Below, piece by piece: positions 25,925 to 35,300 of a DNA stretch of 64,000 bases (position 1 is its first letter; every line of letters begins with the position of its first letter). Source of the stretch: CASFRF01 sp031549345 (GTDB lineage Bacteria; Verrucomicrobiota; Lentisphaeria; Victivallales; Victivallaceae); the NCBI GenBank assembly GCA_031549345.1, contig JAVBPY010000002.1, forward strand, positions 266,570-330,569, in the 5' to 3' direction. The notes under the pieces are model-generated. The model made no database searches. It was not told the DNA's origin and saw only the letters and a program-made list of their open reading frames with translations. The translations under genes and the position numbers were made by a program.

Positions 25925-26739
25925 CTCTTTTTCCCGCGTCCATCCGCACTGTGGCCCTCGTTTCCCCCGCCGGACGGTGCGACGCAGCCACGCTTGCCGA
26001 CGCGCTCGCGCTCCTGCGGAATTCGGGTGTGAAGGTAAAAGAAATGCCGCGTCTGAACTGTGCGGGGGGTGTTTCCTATTTGGCCGGGGCGCCGCGAAGC
26101 CGCGCGGAAGATTTGATGCGCGCCTGGCGCGATCCGGAGGTGGATTTGGTGCTTTCACTCCGCGGCGGATTCGGCTCGGCGCAGATTCTCCCGTTTCTGG
26201 ATTGGGATTTGATGCGTTCGCGCAATCTCCCTTTGGGAGGATACAGCGACATCACCGCGCTCCACTGGGCCATGATCCGGCAGAAAGTGGGAACGCCCGT
26301 AGCCATGCCGATGGCTTCGGGGCTCTCCCACGAAATACCTGTGGGGCCGGAGCGCCTGACTCCCCTTTCCGGCCGCGCGTGTGCCGGGAATCCCCTGCCG
26401 GGCAACCTGACCGTCGCCGCTTCGCTGTGCGGCACTGCGTATTTCCCCGATACAACCGGGCGCATCCTGATTCTTGAAGACGTGAACGAACCGGCCTATA
26501 AGTTGGACCGCATGCTGACGCAGCTTGAGCAAGCCGGGGCTTTCGAGGCGGTTTCCGGCGTCGTCTTCGGCGCGTTCAGCGACTGCCCCGGCGCGGCGCC
26601 GCTCCTCCGCCGTTTTGCCCGGCGCGTTTCCTGCCCCGTCTGGAGCAACTTCCCCTTCGGGCACGCCCTCCCCTTTCAACCCATCTCCACCGAAAAATAT
26701 CTCCAAATCGACGAAAACGGAGCGTATTCGCTGACTTGA
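25921..26739 (+). CDS. ldcA: Muramoyl-tetrapeptide LD-carboxypeptidase (peptidase S66)
   Basis: A 272-residue serine peptidase of the S66 family that removes the terminal D-Ala from murein tetrapeptides during cell-wall recycling in the cytoplasm. The catalytic triad is visible: S109 in GGYSDITALH, E190 in DVNEPAYKLDRML and H248 in FPFGHALPF. VALVSPAG near the N-terminus and LVLSLRGGFGS are the other family motifs. Somewhat shorter than E. coli LdcA. Coupled to pheA by a 4-base overlap; no functional link is obvious. Confidence 0.92.
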   Translation: MTLFPASIRTVALVSPAGRCDAATLADALALLRNSGVKVKEMPRLNCAGGVSYLAGAPRSRAEDLMRAWRDPEVDLVLSLRGGFGSAQILPFLDWDLMRSRNLPLGGYSDITALHWAMIRQKVGTPVAMPMASGLSHEIPVGPERLTPLSGRACAGNPLPGNLTVAASLCGTAYFPDTTGRILILEDVNEPAYKLDRMLTQLEQAGAFEAVSGVVFGAFSDCPGAAPLLRRFARRVSCPVWSNFPFGHALPFQPISTEKYLQIDENGAYSLT

Positions 26740-26748
26740 TGCGAGAGG

Positions 26749-26775
26749 AAAAAAACTTTTAAGGAAAGTTTTTTT
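26749..26775. terminator. Bidirectional rho-independent terminator
   Basis: AAAAAAACTTT and AAAGTTTTTTT are perfect 11-base arms around a 5-base loop, giving T-runs on both strands. It sits between the convergent ldcA and AIDA-repeat genes. The stem is AT-rich, so strength is uncertain. Confidence 0.6.
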
Positions 26776-26807
26776 CTTTGAAGTAAACGAAAAACTATGA
26801 CATTGAT

Positions 26808-29456
26808 CTATGCGAGAATTCCTTCGATGGATAACGTATAGGCGCTGTTCTGCCCTTTCGAAGCGCCGGGGGCTTCCACGGAGATCGCGTAGGAACGGTC
26901 GGCGTATAAAGTAAGGCCGGAGAATACATCGCACGCGGCGGAAACGGTTTTGGTTTTGAGCTTCTTTACTTTCCCGTTATCCAACACTTCGTATACCGTA
27001 ACCTTGAGCTTGTTTTCCACCCCTTCGAGCGAAAGGTTGAACGCGCCGTCCGCGCCGACCGAGAAGCGTTGAAAATCAATCGTATCCCCGAAACCCACCC
27101 ATTCATCCGCAAGAAGCGCCACACGATCCGGAGAGGCAACAAAGGTATTTTGTACCTCTTCTCCGTTCCAGGTATTGTTTTTGAACGCATTGCCCGCGTG
27201 GTTGAAAAGCATGCCATCCAGGTACACCTCGTATTTTGTACCGACGCCCTTGCTCGCGCTTGGCGCTTGTACGGCGACAAAGTAGGTATTCGATGAATCC
27301 AATAGGAGGTTGGAAAAGCCACCCTCCCCTTCGCTGACACTGATCGATTTGATTGCTTTAAGCGACTGTTTTCCGCTCTTGGAAGTAACAAGCTGATACA
27401 AGGTAAGTTTCGCCTTGCCCTCCACCCCCGTAAGAGTAAAGGAATAACTGCCCGAAGCCCCCAGTTCAAGTTGCTGGAAATCGATCGCATCGGTGAATCC
27501 CACCCATTCATCGGCAATCAACGCGACGTTGCGCAGAACATCTCCCTCGCCGGTTACGCGCGTAACCGCCACATCGGCGGCGTTCCAGGTACTGTTCTGG
27601 AGCGCGTTGCCCGCATGGTTGAAAAGTTCTCCATCCAACCGCACTTCGTATCCCGTACATCCGCCCTTTTTCGCATTCGGGGCCTCCACGGCGACAAAAT
27701 AAGTGTTTGCCGCGTCCAGCAGAACGCCGGAAAAACCCGCCGAAATATCGCTGGTGGTTACAGACTTGATCTTCTTGAGCGACTGTTTTCCTTTTGCGGA
27801 AGTAACCAACTGGTATAAGGTAAGTTTCGTCTTCGCCTCCAGCTCCGAAACCGTAAAATTGTAGCGCCCCGCGGCCCCCGGCGCAATCTGCTGAAAGTCG
27901 ATTGCATCGCCCAGTCCCACCCATTCGTCGGTGATAAGCACAACATTTTCCAGGAAATCGCCAACACCGGTTACATCCGTGCGGGCCACATCGGCGCCGT
28001 CCCATGTATTGTTCAGGAGGGTATTGCCCGGGTGGTTGAAAAGTTCGCCGCCATAAACGATTTCATATTTTCCCGCCGTCTTGCCTTTGTCCGTATTCTC
28101 GACCTTGAGGTAATAGGTTCCGCTTGTCAAAAGCTTGGAGGCAATTTCCGCCAGGCCGTTCGCGCCGATCGTCGCGCTCCCCAGCACGGTTTTTCCGTTT
28201 GCGCCCAGAAGCGTTACCTTGGCGTTCATCGCCGATGCCGCCATGCTTATCGTATAACGCCCCGCACAATCCAGATCAAGGCGGAAGAAGTCGAGTTTAT
28301 CCTCTTCGTAGCCGATCGATTCAACATGCGGCACCTCGTAGACAAGCGGCGTCGCCGCCGTATACACATCCCCCGCATCCACGCAATTTTCGATGGACAG
28401 CGTGAGCACGTCCTGCGTGAGAACCAAACGGAAATCCCGTTTTCCTGTGGTATAAACACTCCCGCCAACGGAGAGGGAACCGATGTTCTTTCCGTCGCTG
28501 TACAGCGAAAGCAGCGTATCCGACGAAAACTCCGAAACACCGGAAGCGAGGCGATAGATCCCATTCTTCTGCTCCGCAACAACCGAAATCGCCAGGGAAC
28601 AGTTTGAAAGTTTGGAGTAGTCCACAATCAATGGCGAAGCCCGTCCCGCCACGTCTTCACGGACATCGAAAAATACAGTAAAATTGCCGCAATCCAACGA
28701 GCCGTTGCCGACGAACGTCATCTCGCCGCCCAGAGTCAGATTGCTCTTCAAAGAGGACGCGGAGCTTACAATCAAACTCCCGCCGGAGGCGATGTGCGCG
28801 TCTTTGAGGGCCCCGCCCGCAAGCACCTGCGACCCGCCGGAGTACACCGTGGAGGAAGACGCAAGCCCAAGGCGGCTCACCACCTCGCGGCCGCCGGAAT
28901 TGACCACGGTTTCCAGTGAGGAACCGTTCAGGATCGTCTGCGTCCCGCCGGCATTCAGTACGGTATTTTCGGCATTCCCGCCGGAAAGCACCTGAAGTTT
29001 CCCCCCGCTTTCCAATAAAAAGTTTTTCGCGTGTCCGTTGAGGAGCGTAAAGCTCCCCAGCCGGTGCGTCCCGCGTATTGTCGCTGTCGTATCGGCGGTA
29101 AATTGCGCCCCGCTCAAAAGTTGCAGCTTGCTCACATCCCCGCCGGAAGTAACCAAAATCGCCCCGCCGGAGGAAACCGTTACACCGGAAGCCTTGCCGA
29201 ACACATCGAGCACACCGCCGAAACCCACCGTGCCGGAACTGGCCACGCCGCCGGAGTACACTGTGATCGTCCCCCCCTCGCCGGCATGGGAGTACGCAAT
29301 GGCGCCGCCGGAGGAAACAAACAAATACGCACACGCGTCGGCGGTCCGGTCGTTGCCGACACGAGCGCTCACGCGCCGTTCCCCCGACTCCACCGTTTCA
29401 CTGAAGCTCCAACTGGCCGCGAGGAGCATCACGCCGCCCGATTGCACTGTTTCCAT
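26808..29456 (-). CDS. AIDA-type repeat surface-like protein with four C-terminal tandem domains
   Basis: About 882 residues from ATG 29456. This start is chosen because GGAGGG lies 9 bases upstream and a strong promoter ends just before it; an earlier in-frame ATG (29543) is upstream of that promoter. The N-terminal ~290 residues are AIDA/autotransporter-passenger-like beta-helix repeats (VYSGG, VSSGG, VNSGG every ~20 residues). The C-terminal half has four ~125-residue repeats, the first divergent, each with LFNH.GN...N.TW, DEWVG..D.IDFQ and Y.F/Y.V beta strands, like bacterial pre-peptidase C-terminal modules. No signal peptide and no autotransporter barrel are visible, so the export route is unclear. 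Confidence 0.8.
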   Translation of the reverse strand: METVQSGGVMLLAASWSFSETVESGERRVSARVGNDRTADACAYLFVSSGGAIAYSHAGEGGTITVYSGGVASSGTVGFGGVLDVFGKASGVTVSSGGAILVTSGGDVSKLQLLSGAQFTADTTATIRGTHRLGSFTLLNGHAKNFLLESGGKLQVLSGGNAENTVLNAGGTQTILNGSSLETVVNSGGREVVSRLGLASSSTVYSGGSQVLAGGALKDAHIASGGSLIVSSASSLKSNLTLGGEMTFVGNGSLDCGNFTVFFDVREDVAGRASPLIVDYSKLSNCSLAISVVAEQKNGIYRLASGVSEFSSDTLLSLYSDGKNIGSLSVGGSVYTTGKRDFRLVLTQDVLTLSIENCVDAGDVYTAATPLVYEVPHVESIGYEEDKLDFFRLDLDCAGRYTISMAASAMNAKVTLLGANGKTVLGSATIGANGLAEIASKLLTSGTYYLKVENTDKGKTAGKYEIVYGGELFNHPGNTLLNNTWDGADVARTDVTGVGDFLENVVLITDEWVGLGDAIDFQQIAPGAAGRYNFTVSELEAKTKLTLYQLVTSAKGKQSLKKIKSVTTSDISAGFSGVLLDAANTYFVAVEAPNAKKGGCTGYEVRLDGELFNHAGNALQNSTWNAADVAVTRVTGEGDVLRNVALIADEWVGFTDAIDFQQLELGASGSYSFTLTGVEGKAKLTLYQLVTSKSGKQSLKAIKSISVSEGEGGFSNLLLDSSNTYFVAVQAPSASKGVGTKYEVYLDGMLFNHAGNAFKNNTWNGEEVQNTFVASPDRVALLADEWVGFGDTIDFQRFSVGADGAFNLSLEGVENKLKVTVYEVLDNGKVKKLKTKTVSAACDVFSGLTLYADRSYAISVEAPGASKGQNSAYTLSIEGILA

Positions 29457-29472
29457 ATCCGCCGTCCCTCCT

Positions 29473-29504
29473 GCTATAATCGGCAATATAGCATCGCTAT
29501 AATC
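29473..29504. repeat. Direct and inverted repeats over the AIDA-gene promoter
   Basis: GCTATAATC occurs twice (29473-29481 and 29496-29504), 23 bases apart. GCTATA (29473-29478) and TATAGC (29487-29492) also form an inverted repeat. These cover the spacer, -10 box and transcript start, so they could be operator half-sites. Confidence 0.4.
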
Positions 29505-29513
29505 TTCTGTCAA
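29485..29513 (-). promoter_or_regulatory. Sigma70-type promoter of the AIDA-repeat gene
   Basis: Minus-strand TTGACA (29508-29513), 17-base spacer, TATATT (29485-29490), ~29 bases before the chosen ATG. It fixes the start at 29456 rather than 29543. Confidence 0.75.
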
Positions 29514-29536
29514 TCGATCTTTCCAAAAAACAGGCG

Positions 29537-29565
29537 TTTGCATTTGCCGGAGGCGGCACTATATT
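29537..29565 (+). promoter_or_regulatory. Weak candidate promoter for the glycoside hydrolase at 29599
   Basis: TTTGCA (29537-29542), 17-base spacer, TATATT (29560-29565), 33 bases before the ATG. The -35 is poor. It is divergent from the AIDA-gene promoter. Confidence 0.35.
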
Positions 29566-29598
29566 ACTTTCGCAATCATAAAAATAGCGAGGAGCCCC

Positions 29599-31530
29599 AT
29601 GACGGACAACCTGGATTTGCTGATCATTGAAAACCCGGAAACCGGCCTGATCGATTCGGTCAAACTGTACGGAGAAGAACTCCTCGCCTCCGGCGGAGCG
29701 CCGGAACTGCGTGTCAACCAGGTGCCGCTGGCGGTGCGCCCCTACCCCGCCAACGACCACAGTCCCCTGAACCCGGAAGCAGGCACGCGCCTCAAAGGGG
29801 AGTGCTGGACGGACCACTTCTCCGGCTGGGGGCTGGTCATCAACCGCCACATCGGCAACCGGCCGTATATGAAATACAATTGCACCGCCGTGCGTTATTT
29901 GATCCGGCGCGAACTTGCCGATTACCGGCAGAGCCTCCCCTGCCCCGGTCCCGGCGGACCGGCGATCGAAGCGCCGTTGTGGGCAGACACCCTCGGCGTC
30001 CTCAACTGGAATTGGAAATTCTGGGGGGACAAAACCCGGATGATCTTCCCCTCCAGCCACACCCAGGGCCCCTGCGACGAATTCGGGCACGTCGGCTACG
30101 AGCACGACACGCCGGCCCGCTGCAAACAATTCATCCAGAACGTATGGCGGCGTACGTACCCGAGCACGATGGTCATTCACGGCGGAGTGTATTACAACAG
30201 CGAAACCGGCCATTGGATCGCCATCACCTGCCGCCGCCCGCACGTCGGCTACCAGCTCAATATCGCCGATGCGGGCGAGGGTGTTTCCTACGACTTCAAG
30301 CTCCACTCCCTTTTTGCCCTGGGCCAGACGCTGCGTTTGCCGGAAATCAAAATCTACCACGGAAAAACACGCGCGGAAATGTTTGATTTCATCGCCTGGT
30401 ACACCACGTTTTATGTGGAGGAGGCGCCGGAATGGGTCTATAAAAAGCTCTGGATCGACGGCACCACCTGGGACAACCAGCCCACATGGACCGACCAGGC
30501 CAAGTATTGGGAGCGCGAGCACGCGCGCGGCATGTTCAGCGCCATCGCCATCAACCTTGTTACGAGCCGCCCGATCAAATCGGGAACGCTTCCGACATCC
30601 TACAGCCCCGATCCCAACCACGGAACCATTGCTGAATTCAAGAAGATGTGCCACCGGATGCGCGACAAAGGCATCCCCATGTTGATCTGGATGTCCCACT
30701 CCGGCCTGGTCCCCGGCGAACCGGAGATCGACGAAGACTGGTTCATCCGCGGCATCGACGGCGAATACGCCGCGGGCTGGGGCAGCCGCGACGGCGGCAT
30801 GGTCATGTGCAACCCCGGGCACCCCGGGTACATTGAATACACAAAGAAGTGGGTGAAATTCTACATTCAGGAATGCGGCTGCAAGGGGATATTTTTCGAT
30901 TGTCTGGGCTGGGTGTTCCCGCCGGACTACCGTCCGCGCAGTTTCATGCGCTTCCCCTCGGACACCAATTTGCTGACCATCAAGTTCCAGACGGAGCTTT
31001 ACGAGTACATCAAAGAACTCGATCCCGATGCGGTGATGTACGGCGAAGGCGCGAGTCTGGACGCGCCGGTCGATATGTTCAGCGTGGTCGGCAACCCCGT
31101 CCGCGCCATCGACGGCATGGGGCCGCGCGATTTTTTGTTGCACCTCAATGAATACGCGCCGAAGCGCATGTGCGTTTCCGGCGGGGGGAACCTTGCTCCC
31201 GGCGGGAAATGCTCGATCCGCATCGGCGATTTCCCGGAGGAGATGCACCGTTTCCTGGTCGATTTCCTGAACCGCAGGGGCGGTTCGCGCGCGTTTGAAC
31301 TCCTGAATGGGGACATTGCGATTCTGGACGGACTCCTTTTCTTCCCCAAGCAAGGGCAGATGCCGCCGAATACGCCGTTTTTTCCGACGCGTGACGCGGT
31401 GAAGCTTCCGGAAAAATACGCCTCCATCCGCCGGTTGCGCAGCAAATTCAGCGACGTCGTCCTGGAGCGCGGCGCGGACGGCTTTTTCCGCGGCTTCAAG
31501 CCCGGTATTTACAGCATGGAGAGGGCATGA
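29599..31530 (+). CDS. Putative glycoside hydrolase, TIM-barrel (alpha-galactosidase clan-like)
   Basis: A 643-residue protein without signal peptide. Residues ~20-270 form a beta-sandwich-like N-terminal domain. A (beta/alpha)8 barrel follows with KKLWIDGTTWD, KGIPMLIWMSHSGL, MCNPGHPGYIEYTKKWVKFY and GIFFDCLGW. D434 in that last strand is in the place of the nucleophile of clan GH-D enzymes, and E483 (MYGEGAS) or a nearby acid could be the proton donor. Retained W/D/G residues fit alpha-galactosidase-like hydrolases, but the family is not certain. The ATG follows GAGGAG. Its stop overlaps the MreB-like gene (ATGA). Probably cytoplasmic, acting on imported oligosaccharide. Confidence 0.72.
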   Translation: MTDNLDLLIIENPETGLIDSVKLYGEELLASGGAPELRVNQVPLAVRPYPANDHSPLNPEAGTRLKGECWTDHFSGWGLVINRHIGNRPYMKYNCTAVRYLIRRELADYRQSLPCPGPGGPAIEAPLWADTLGVLNWNWKFWGDKTRMIFPSSHTQGPCDEFGHVGYEHDTPARCKQFIQNVWRRTYPSTMVIHGGVYYNSETGHWIAITCRRPHVGYQLNIADAGEGVSYDFKLHSLFALGQTLRLPEIKIYHGKTRAEMFDFIAWYTTFYVEEAPEWVYKKLWIDGTTWDNQPTWTDQAKYWEREHARGMFSAIAINLVTSRPIKSGTLPTSYSPDPNHGTIAEFKKMCHRMRDKGIPMLIWMSHSGLVPGEPEIDEDWFIRGIDGEYAAGWGSRDGGMVMCNPGHPGYIEYTKKWVKFYIQECGCKGIFFDCLGWVFPPDYRPRSFMRFPSDTNLLTIKFQTELYEYIKELDPDAVMYGEGASLDAPVDMFSVVGNPVRAIDGMGPRDFLLHLNEYAPKRMCVSGGGNLAPGGKCSIRIGDFPEEMHRFLVDFLNRRGGSRAFELLNGDIAILDGLLFFPKQGQMPPNTPFFPTRDAVKLPEKYASIRRLRSKFSDVVLERGADGFFRGFKPGIYSMERA

Positions 31531-32342
31531 TGTTCTCGTCGCACCTGCGAATGAACATCGCCCTCGACTGGAGTGCGGAGGTTCTCACGTGGGGGGAAGG
31601 CGATCGAATCTACTCCTCCCCCAATGTGGTGCTTTTGAAACCCGGTTCGGAAGAGCCGGTTGTGGGGGAAAAGGTCCGTGGACTCCTTCTTGCGCACCCG
31701 GAACTCTCCCCCCTGCGTCCGCCGCCGGGACATTTGTTCGGCAACACTCTGGCGATCACCCGCCAGCTCGAAGAAATTTTCGCGGCCCTCTCCGCAAAGG
31801 CCCCTTTGGCCAAACGCATCCTCCTCCCGAAGGTGTTCGTCGCCCTCCCTGTGGATTTATCGGAATTTGAAATTCGCGGGTTTGCCGCGCTGGTTCGCCC
31901 GTTGGCCTCGCAATTTATCCTTTGCGAAGCGCCGTTCGTCGCCGCCATCGGCGCAAGAATTCCGGTGCAGGAGAAGAAGCATCATGGTATTCTTGTGTGT
32001 GATTCGGAATTCCTGCAATTCGGAATTACCTACGCCTCATCGCTCTTCCTCGCCTTTTCCTTGCGGCGCGGTACGAAGACCCATGAAGAGTCGCTCGGCG
32101 ATTTCGCGGAGCTGCTGGCGCAGAAGCTTGCCAAACTCCCGGAGGACGTGCGGGAGGATCTCCTGGCTTCGCCGATTCTGATTGCGGGCCCGCATGCCTC
32201 CCGTCCGGATATCGCGGACTTTTTTGCGGAAAAGACTTCGTTCCGTTTCCGTCCGGCGCAAAATCCGGGACAGTGCGCCGTTCGCGGCCTGCTGGAAATG
32301 CTCCCGAGCATGGACCAGGCCTTCAAGGAAGTTTCCTCCTGA
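31527..32342 (+). CDS. Degenerate MreB-like actin-fold protein
   Basis: A 271-residue protein whose order of segments follows MreB: NIALDWSAEVLTW (phosphate-1 position), IYSSPNVVLLKPGSEEPVVGEKVRGLL, KVFVALPVDLSEFEIRGFAALV, LCEAPFVAAIGARIPV and, near the end, ILIAGPHASRPDIADFF..K then NPGQCAVRGLLEM. In true MreB these are IGIDLGTANT, VVGEEA, VPSGVTEVERRAV, EEPMAAAIG, VLTGGGALL and DPLTAVA.G. The second phosphate loop (DIGGGTT in MreB) is replaced by VCDSEFLQFG, and the first loop has lost its GT, so ATPase activity is doubtful. About 70 residues shorter than MreB. Coupled to the glycosidase gene by ATGA. Confidence 0.68.
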   Translation: MMFSSHLRMNIALDWSAEVLTWGEGDRIYSSPNVVLLKPGSEEPVVGEKVRGLLLAHPELSPLRPPPGHLFGNTLAITRQLEEIFAALSAKAPLAKRILLPKVFVALPVDLSEFEIRGFAALVRPLASQFILCEAPFVAAIGARIPVQEKKHHGILVCDSEFLQFGITYASSLFLAFSLRRGTKTHEESLGDFAELLAQKLAKLPEDVREDLLASPILIAGPHASRPDIADFFAEKTSFRFRPAQNPGQCAVRGLLEMLPSMDQAFKEVSS

Positions 32343-32360
32343 TCCACGCTCTTTCTCGTG

Positions 32361-35300
32361 TTACTTCAGCAACAGCCGCCCGAATGCGGCGGCGTTCCGC
32401 GCGTTTTCGGCGTTGCCGAAGAGCATGATCTGGGTCTTCCGCATCGGCTTCCCCTCGCGGGCGAAAGCGCCGTTGAGGGCGAGGTCAAAGCCGAATGTTT
32501 CGGGGGCTTTCCCCTCCGGATTCGCCAGTTTCCAGGGAAATGCCAGCGTCATTTCGTAGCCCTCGGCGGTTCTTTTTCCTGTCGCAAGGAGGCCGGGTTC
32601 CGCGAGTGTGGCAAGCTGCGGACAATACAACTTCACCTCGCCCTCCCCTTCGCCGAGATACGGCAGCGCAAGGAATTGGTATACCCGTTTCCCGTACATC
32701 GGGTTGCCCAGGCCTTTTTCGGGCGTGCGTAAATCGAGAAACAACTCCACCGATGTCCCGTGAATCCCTGGCCACGGCGCGGGAATCCGTACTTTGTCGA
32801 CCACGCGCAGCGCAACTTTAAACCCCTTTTCATCCCACGAAAGCTGCGCGTTGCCGGAAAGCTCTTCGGGCCCGTTCCAATATTTATTTCCCTCCGCCAG
32901 CGAGGCGAGCGCCGGAGCATGGCCGATGACGACTTGCTCGTCGCGGTTCAACAAAAACGCGGTATTGCCGGAGGGGGCGATGCGGTGAATCTTCAACGCC
33001 TTGAGCTCGGCCTCCAAGCGGGCGTCGAGCCTTCCATCGAGGCGGATTACGACCGGAACAGCGAGAGTTCGCCCCGTGTCGCCGCTTCGCTTGTATTTGA
33101 ACGAAAGCTCCCGGAATGCGCCGGGCGCAAGCTCGGCGGTGCTGGAAGACGGTTCAAACGCCACCCCCGGAACCTTCTCAAACGCAATGTCGATTTTACG
33201 GGCGCGGTTTTCGCGATTACCAAGCGAGAGATGCACCGTCCCTTCCGTATCGCTCATCGGAGCGACCTGAAGTTTTTCCACCGGGAGCGACTCAGCCTCC
33301 AGGCGTTTCCCGGCGGAATGTAAATAACGCGGGAAACTGTCGAGCTCGATCAAATACGAATAGGTGTTTCCGTTCTTTCCGGTCGCCTTGACGGTGCTCC
33401 GCTGGCCGTGAATGCCGACTTGTTCGAGTTCCGGCACGTCGGCGTTCAGCAGCACCGCGCCGCGGTTGCCGACCGCCCAGACGACGGCGACTTTTCCTGT
33501 TTCCGCTTTATCGAAGATCGCGCCGTTGACGCCGTAGAATCCGGCGAGTTCCTTCACATTTTCCAGTGTAGCCCCTTCAAGCTGCGCGCTGCATACGGCG
33601 ATGGCCAAAAGATACAAAGACGGCGTGCGCAATCCCTCCGGCGTGGAGGCAAAAAGTTTGAAATCCTGCACCTTTTCCCGCCAGTCGTCGGCCGGCTTGT
33701 TCGGATCGCGCCCAAGGGTGGGGCCGAAGAATGTGAACAACTTCGCACCGGAACAAAAATTCACAACCACGTTGCGCACAATTTTGTTGGAGGCATCCCA
33801 CTCGTCCACCGATGTGGAGGGGAATCCGGAGGGAAAGGCGAAACCGAACACACGCGACTCGCGCTTGGCTTTCACCTCTTCCGGCGGAATCGCTTCATCG
33901 ATCTTGTAACGCATGACGGCGTTGCAGCCGGTTTCCGTGTTCAGCGCGGGTTTACCGCCGAACTTTTTCACCGCGTCTTTGAGCATCGCGTCCAACCCGG
34001 ATTCCTCCGGGAAATTTTCGATCAAATAACTGTGCCAGGAAACGCCGTCGAGGTATTTCCCCGCCCCCGCCGCCAGCGCTTTGTCCATCCAGCCGGTGAA
34101 AATCGACGTACCGCAAATGCCGTATACCGGCGTCGCGGGGGTGATCGATTTGACCACTTCGTAGACCATTTGACAAGCCTTCCAGTACTCCTGCGGATGG
34201 TTGGGCATCATCCAGGCATTCGGCTCGTTCTCCACCTCCCAGGCAAGGACGTTGTCCTTGTAGCGCTCAACCATTACGCGGAACCAATCCTGGAAAAGCG
34301 CCTTCTTCGCAAGGCCGCCGCCGCCCTCGCGGCTAACGCGGTCAAGGGGGGCTTCCTGTCCCCACGACATGCCGGGCGAGGTTTGAATGCAGAGGGCGAA
34401 TTTGCGTCCTTCGGTCTTCAACCATTCGGTTTCCGGCTCGTAGTTCCAACTTTCAGGGGGAACGACGGGCATTTCCGCGGGGTTCTTACGGTAGTCCTCC
34501 AGCCAGAATGGGGCGTAAACGTAGTTCCAGTGTGAATAACGGACCGGAATGCGTACCGGAATAGGGTCCATGTAGCCGCCGAAAAGATAGCTCACACAGG
34601 AGTGCCAGCCGAATTTATCCGGTCCCGCCTTCTCCGCGCGGCGTAAGATGTGGAGGAAATGTTTTTCCGTTTTGATTTTCATTTCTTCCGAAACGATCGC
34701 GAGATGGTGGATGTCGTCCGCCAGCCCGCCGGGGAACACAATGAACTCCAGATGGTCCGACTTCGCCGGAACGACAACCTCCTGTGTCCACCGGATATTT
34801 TTCTTTGCCACTTCGCTCTTCATGGAAAAGCGGAACGCCGCCCGTTTGGGTGCGTCCGAGGTGTTGACCAGGTGAATAACAGGGCATTCCCGCTTGGTAC
34901 GGTCCAACGTTATTGCGCCCGAATCAAACCCCATCACATCGGCGGAGAACCCGCCGTCGCGGGCGATGTCCAGCTTCCCCGCATAAGTCCGCTTTTCCCA
35001 GTCGAGAACAAAGGTTCCGTTGTCGCCTTTAAGGCGCATCTCGTCGACCGACCAGCCGTTTACAACCATTTTTTCCGGGGCGAAATCCGCCGGAAGCGCG
35101 ATGGAAACAACGTCGTTTCCCAATGTAAAGAACGCCTTCCCTTCTTTCCATTCCACCGATGCCATAGCCCAGGATGCTCCCGGAGAAACCGGTGCGACGG
35201 CGCTTGCGCGCACCTGCGTCCCCTGCCGGAACAAGAACACGCAGCGGTTTTGTCCCACGCGCGCGGACTCCATGCGCAACACAAGCGTTCCGCGACGCGC

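Noticed and set aside
29457..29543. Upstream start of the AIDA-repeat gene (29543)
   Set aside because: It lies upstream of the -35 of a strong promoter and lacks a ribosome site; 29456 has GGAGGG.
29497..31353. Minus-strand ORF (618 codons) over the glycosidase
   Set aside because: Antisense to a protein with conserved TIM-barrel strands; shadow frame.
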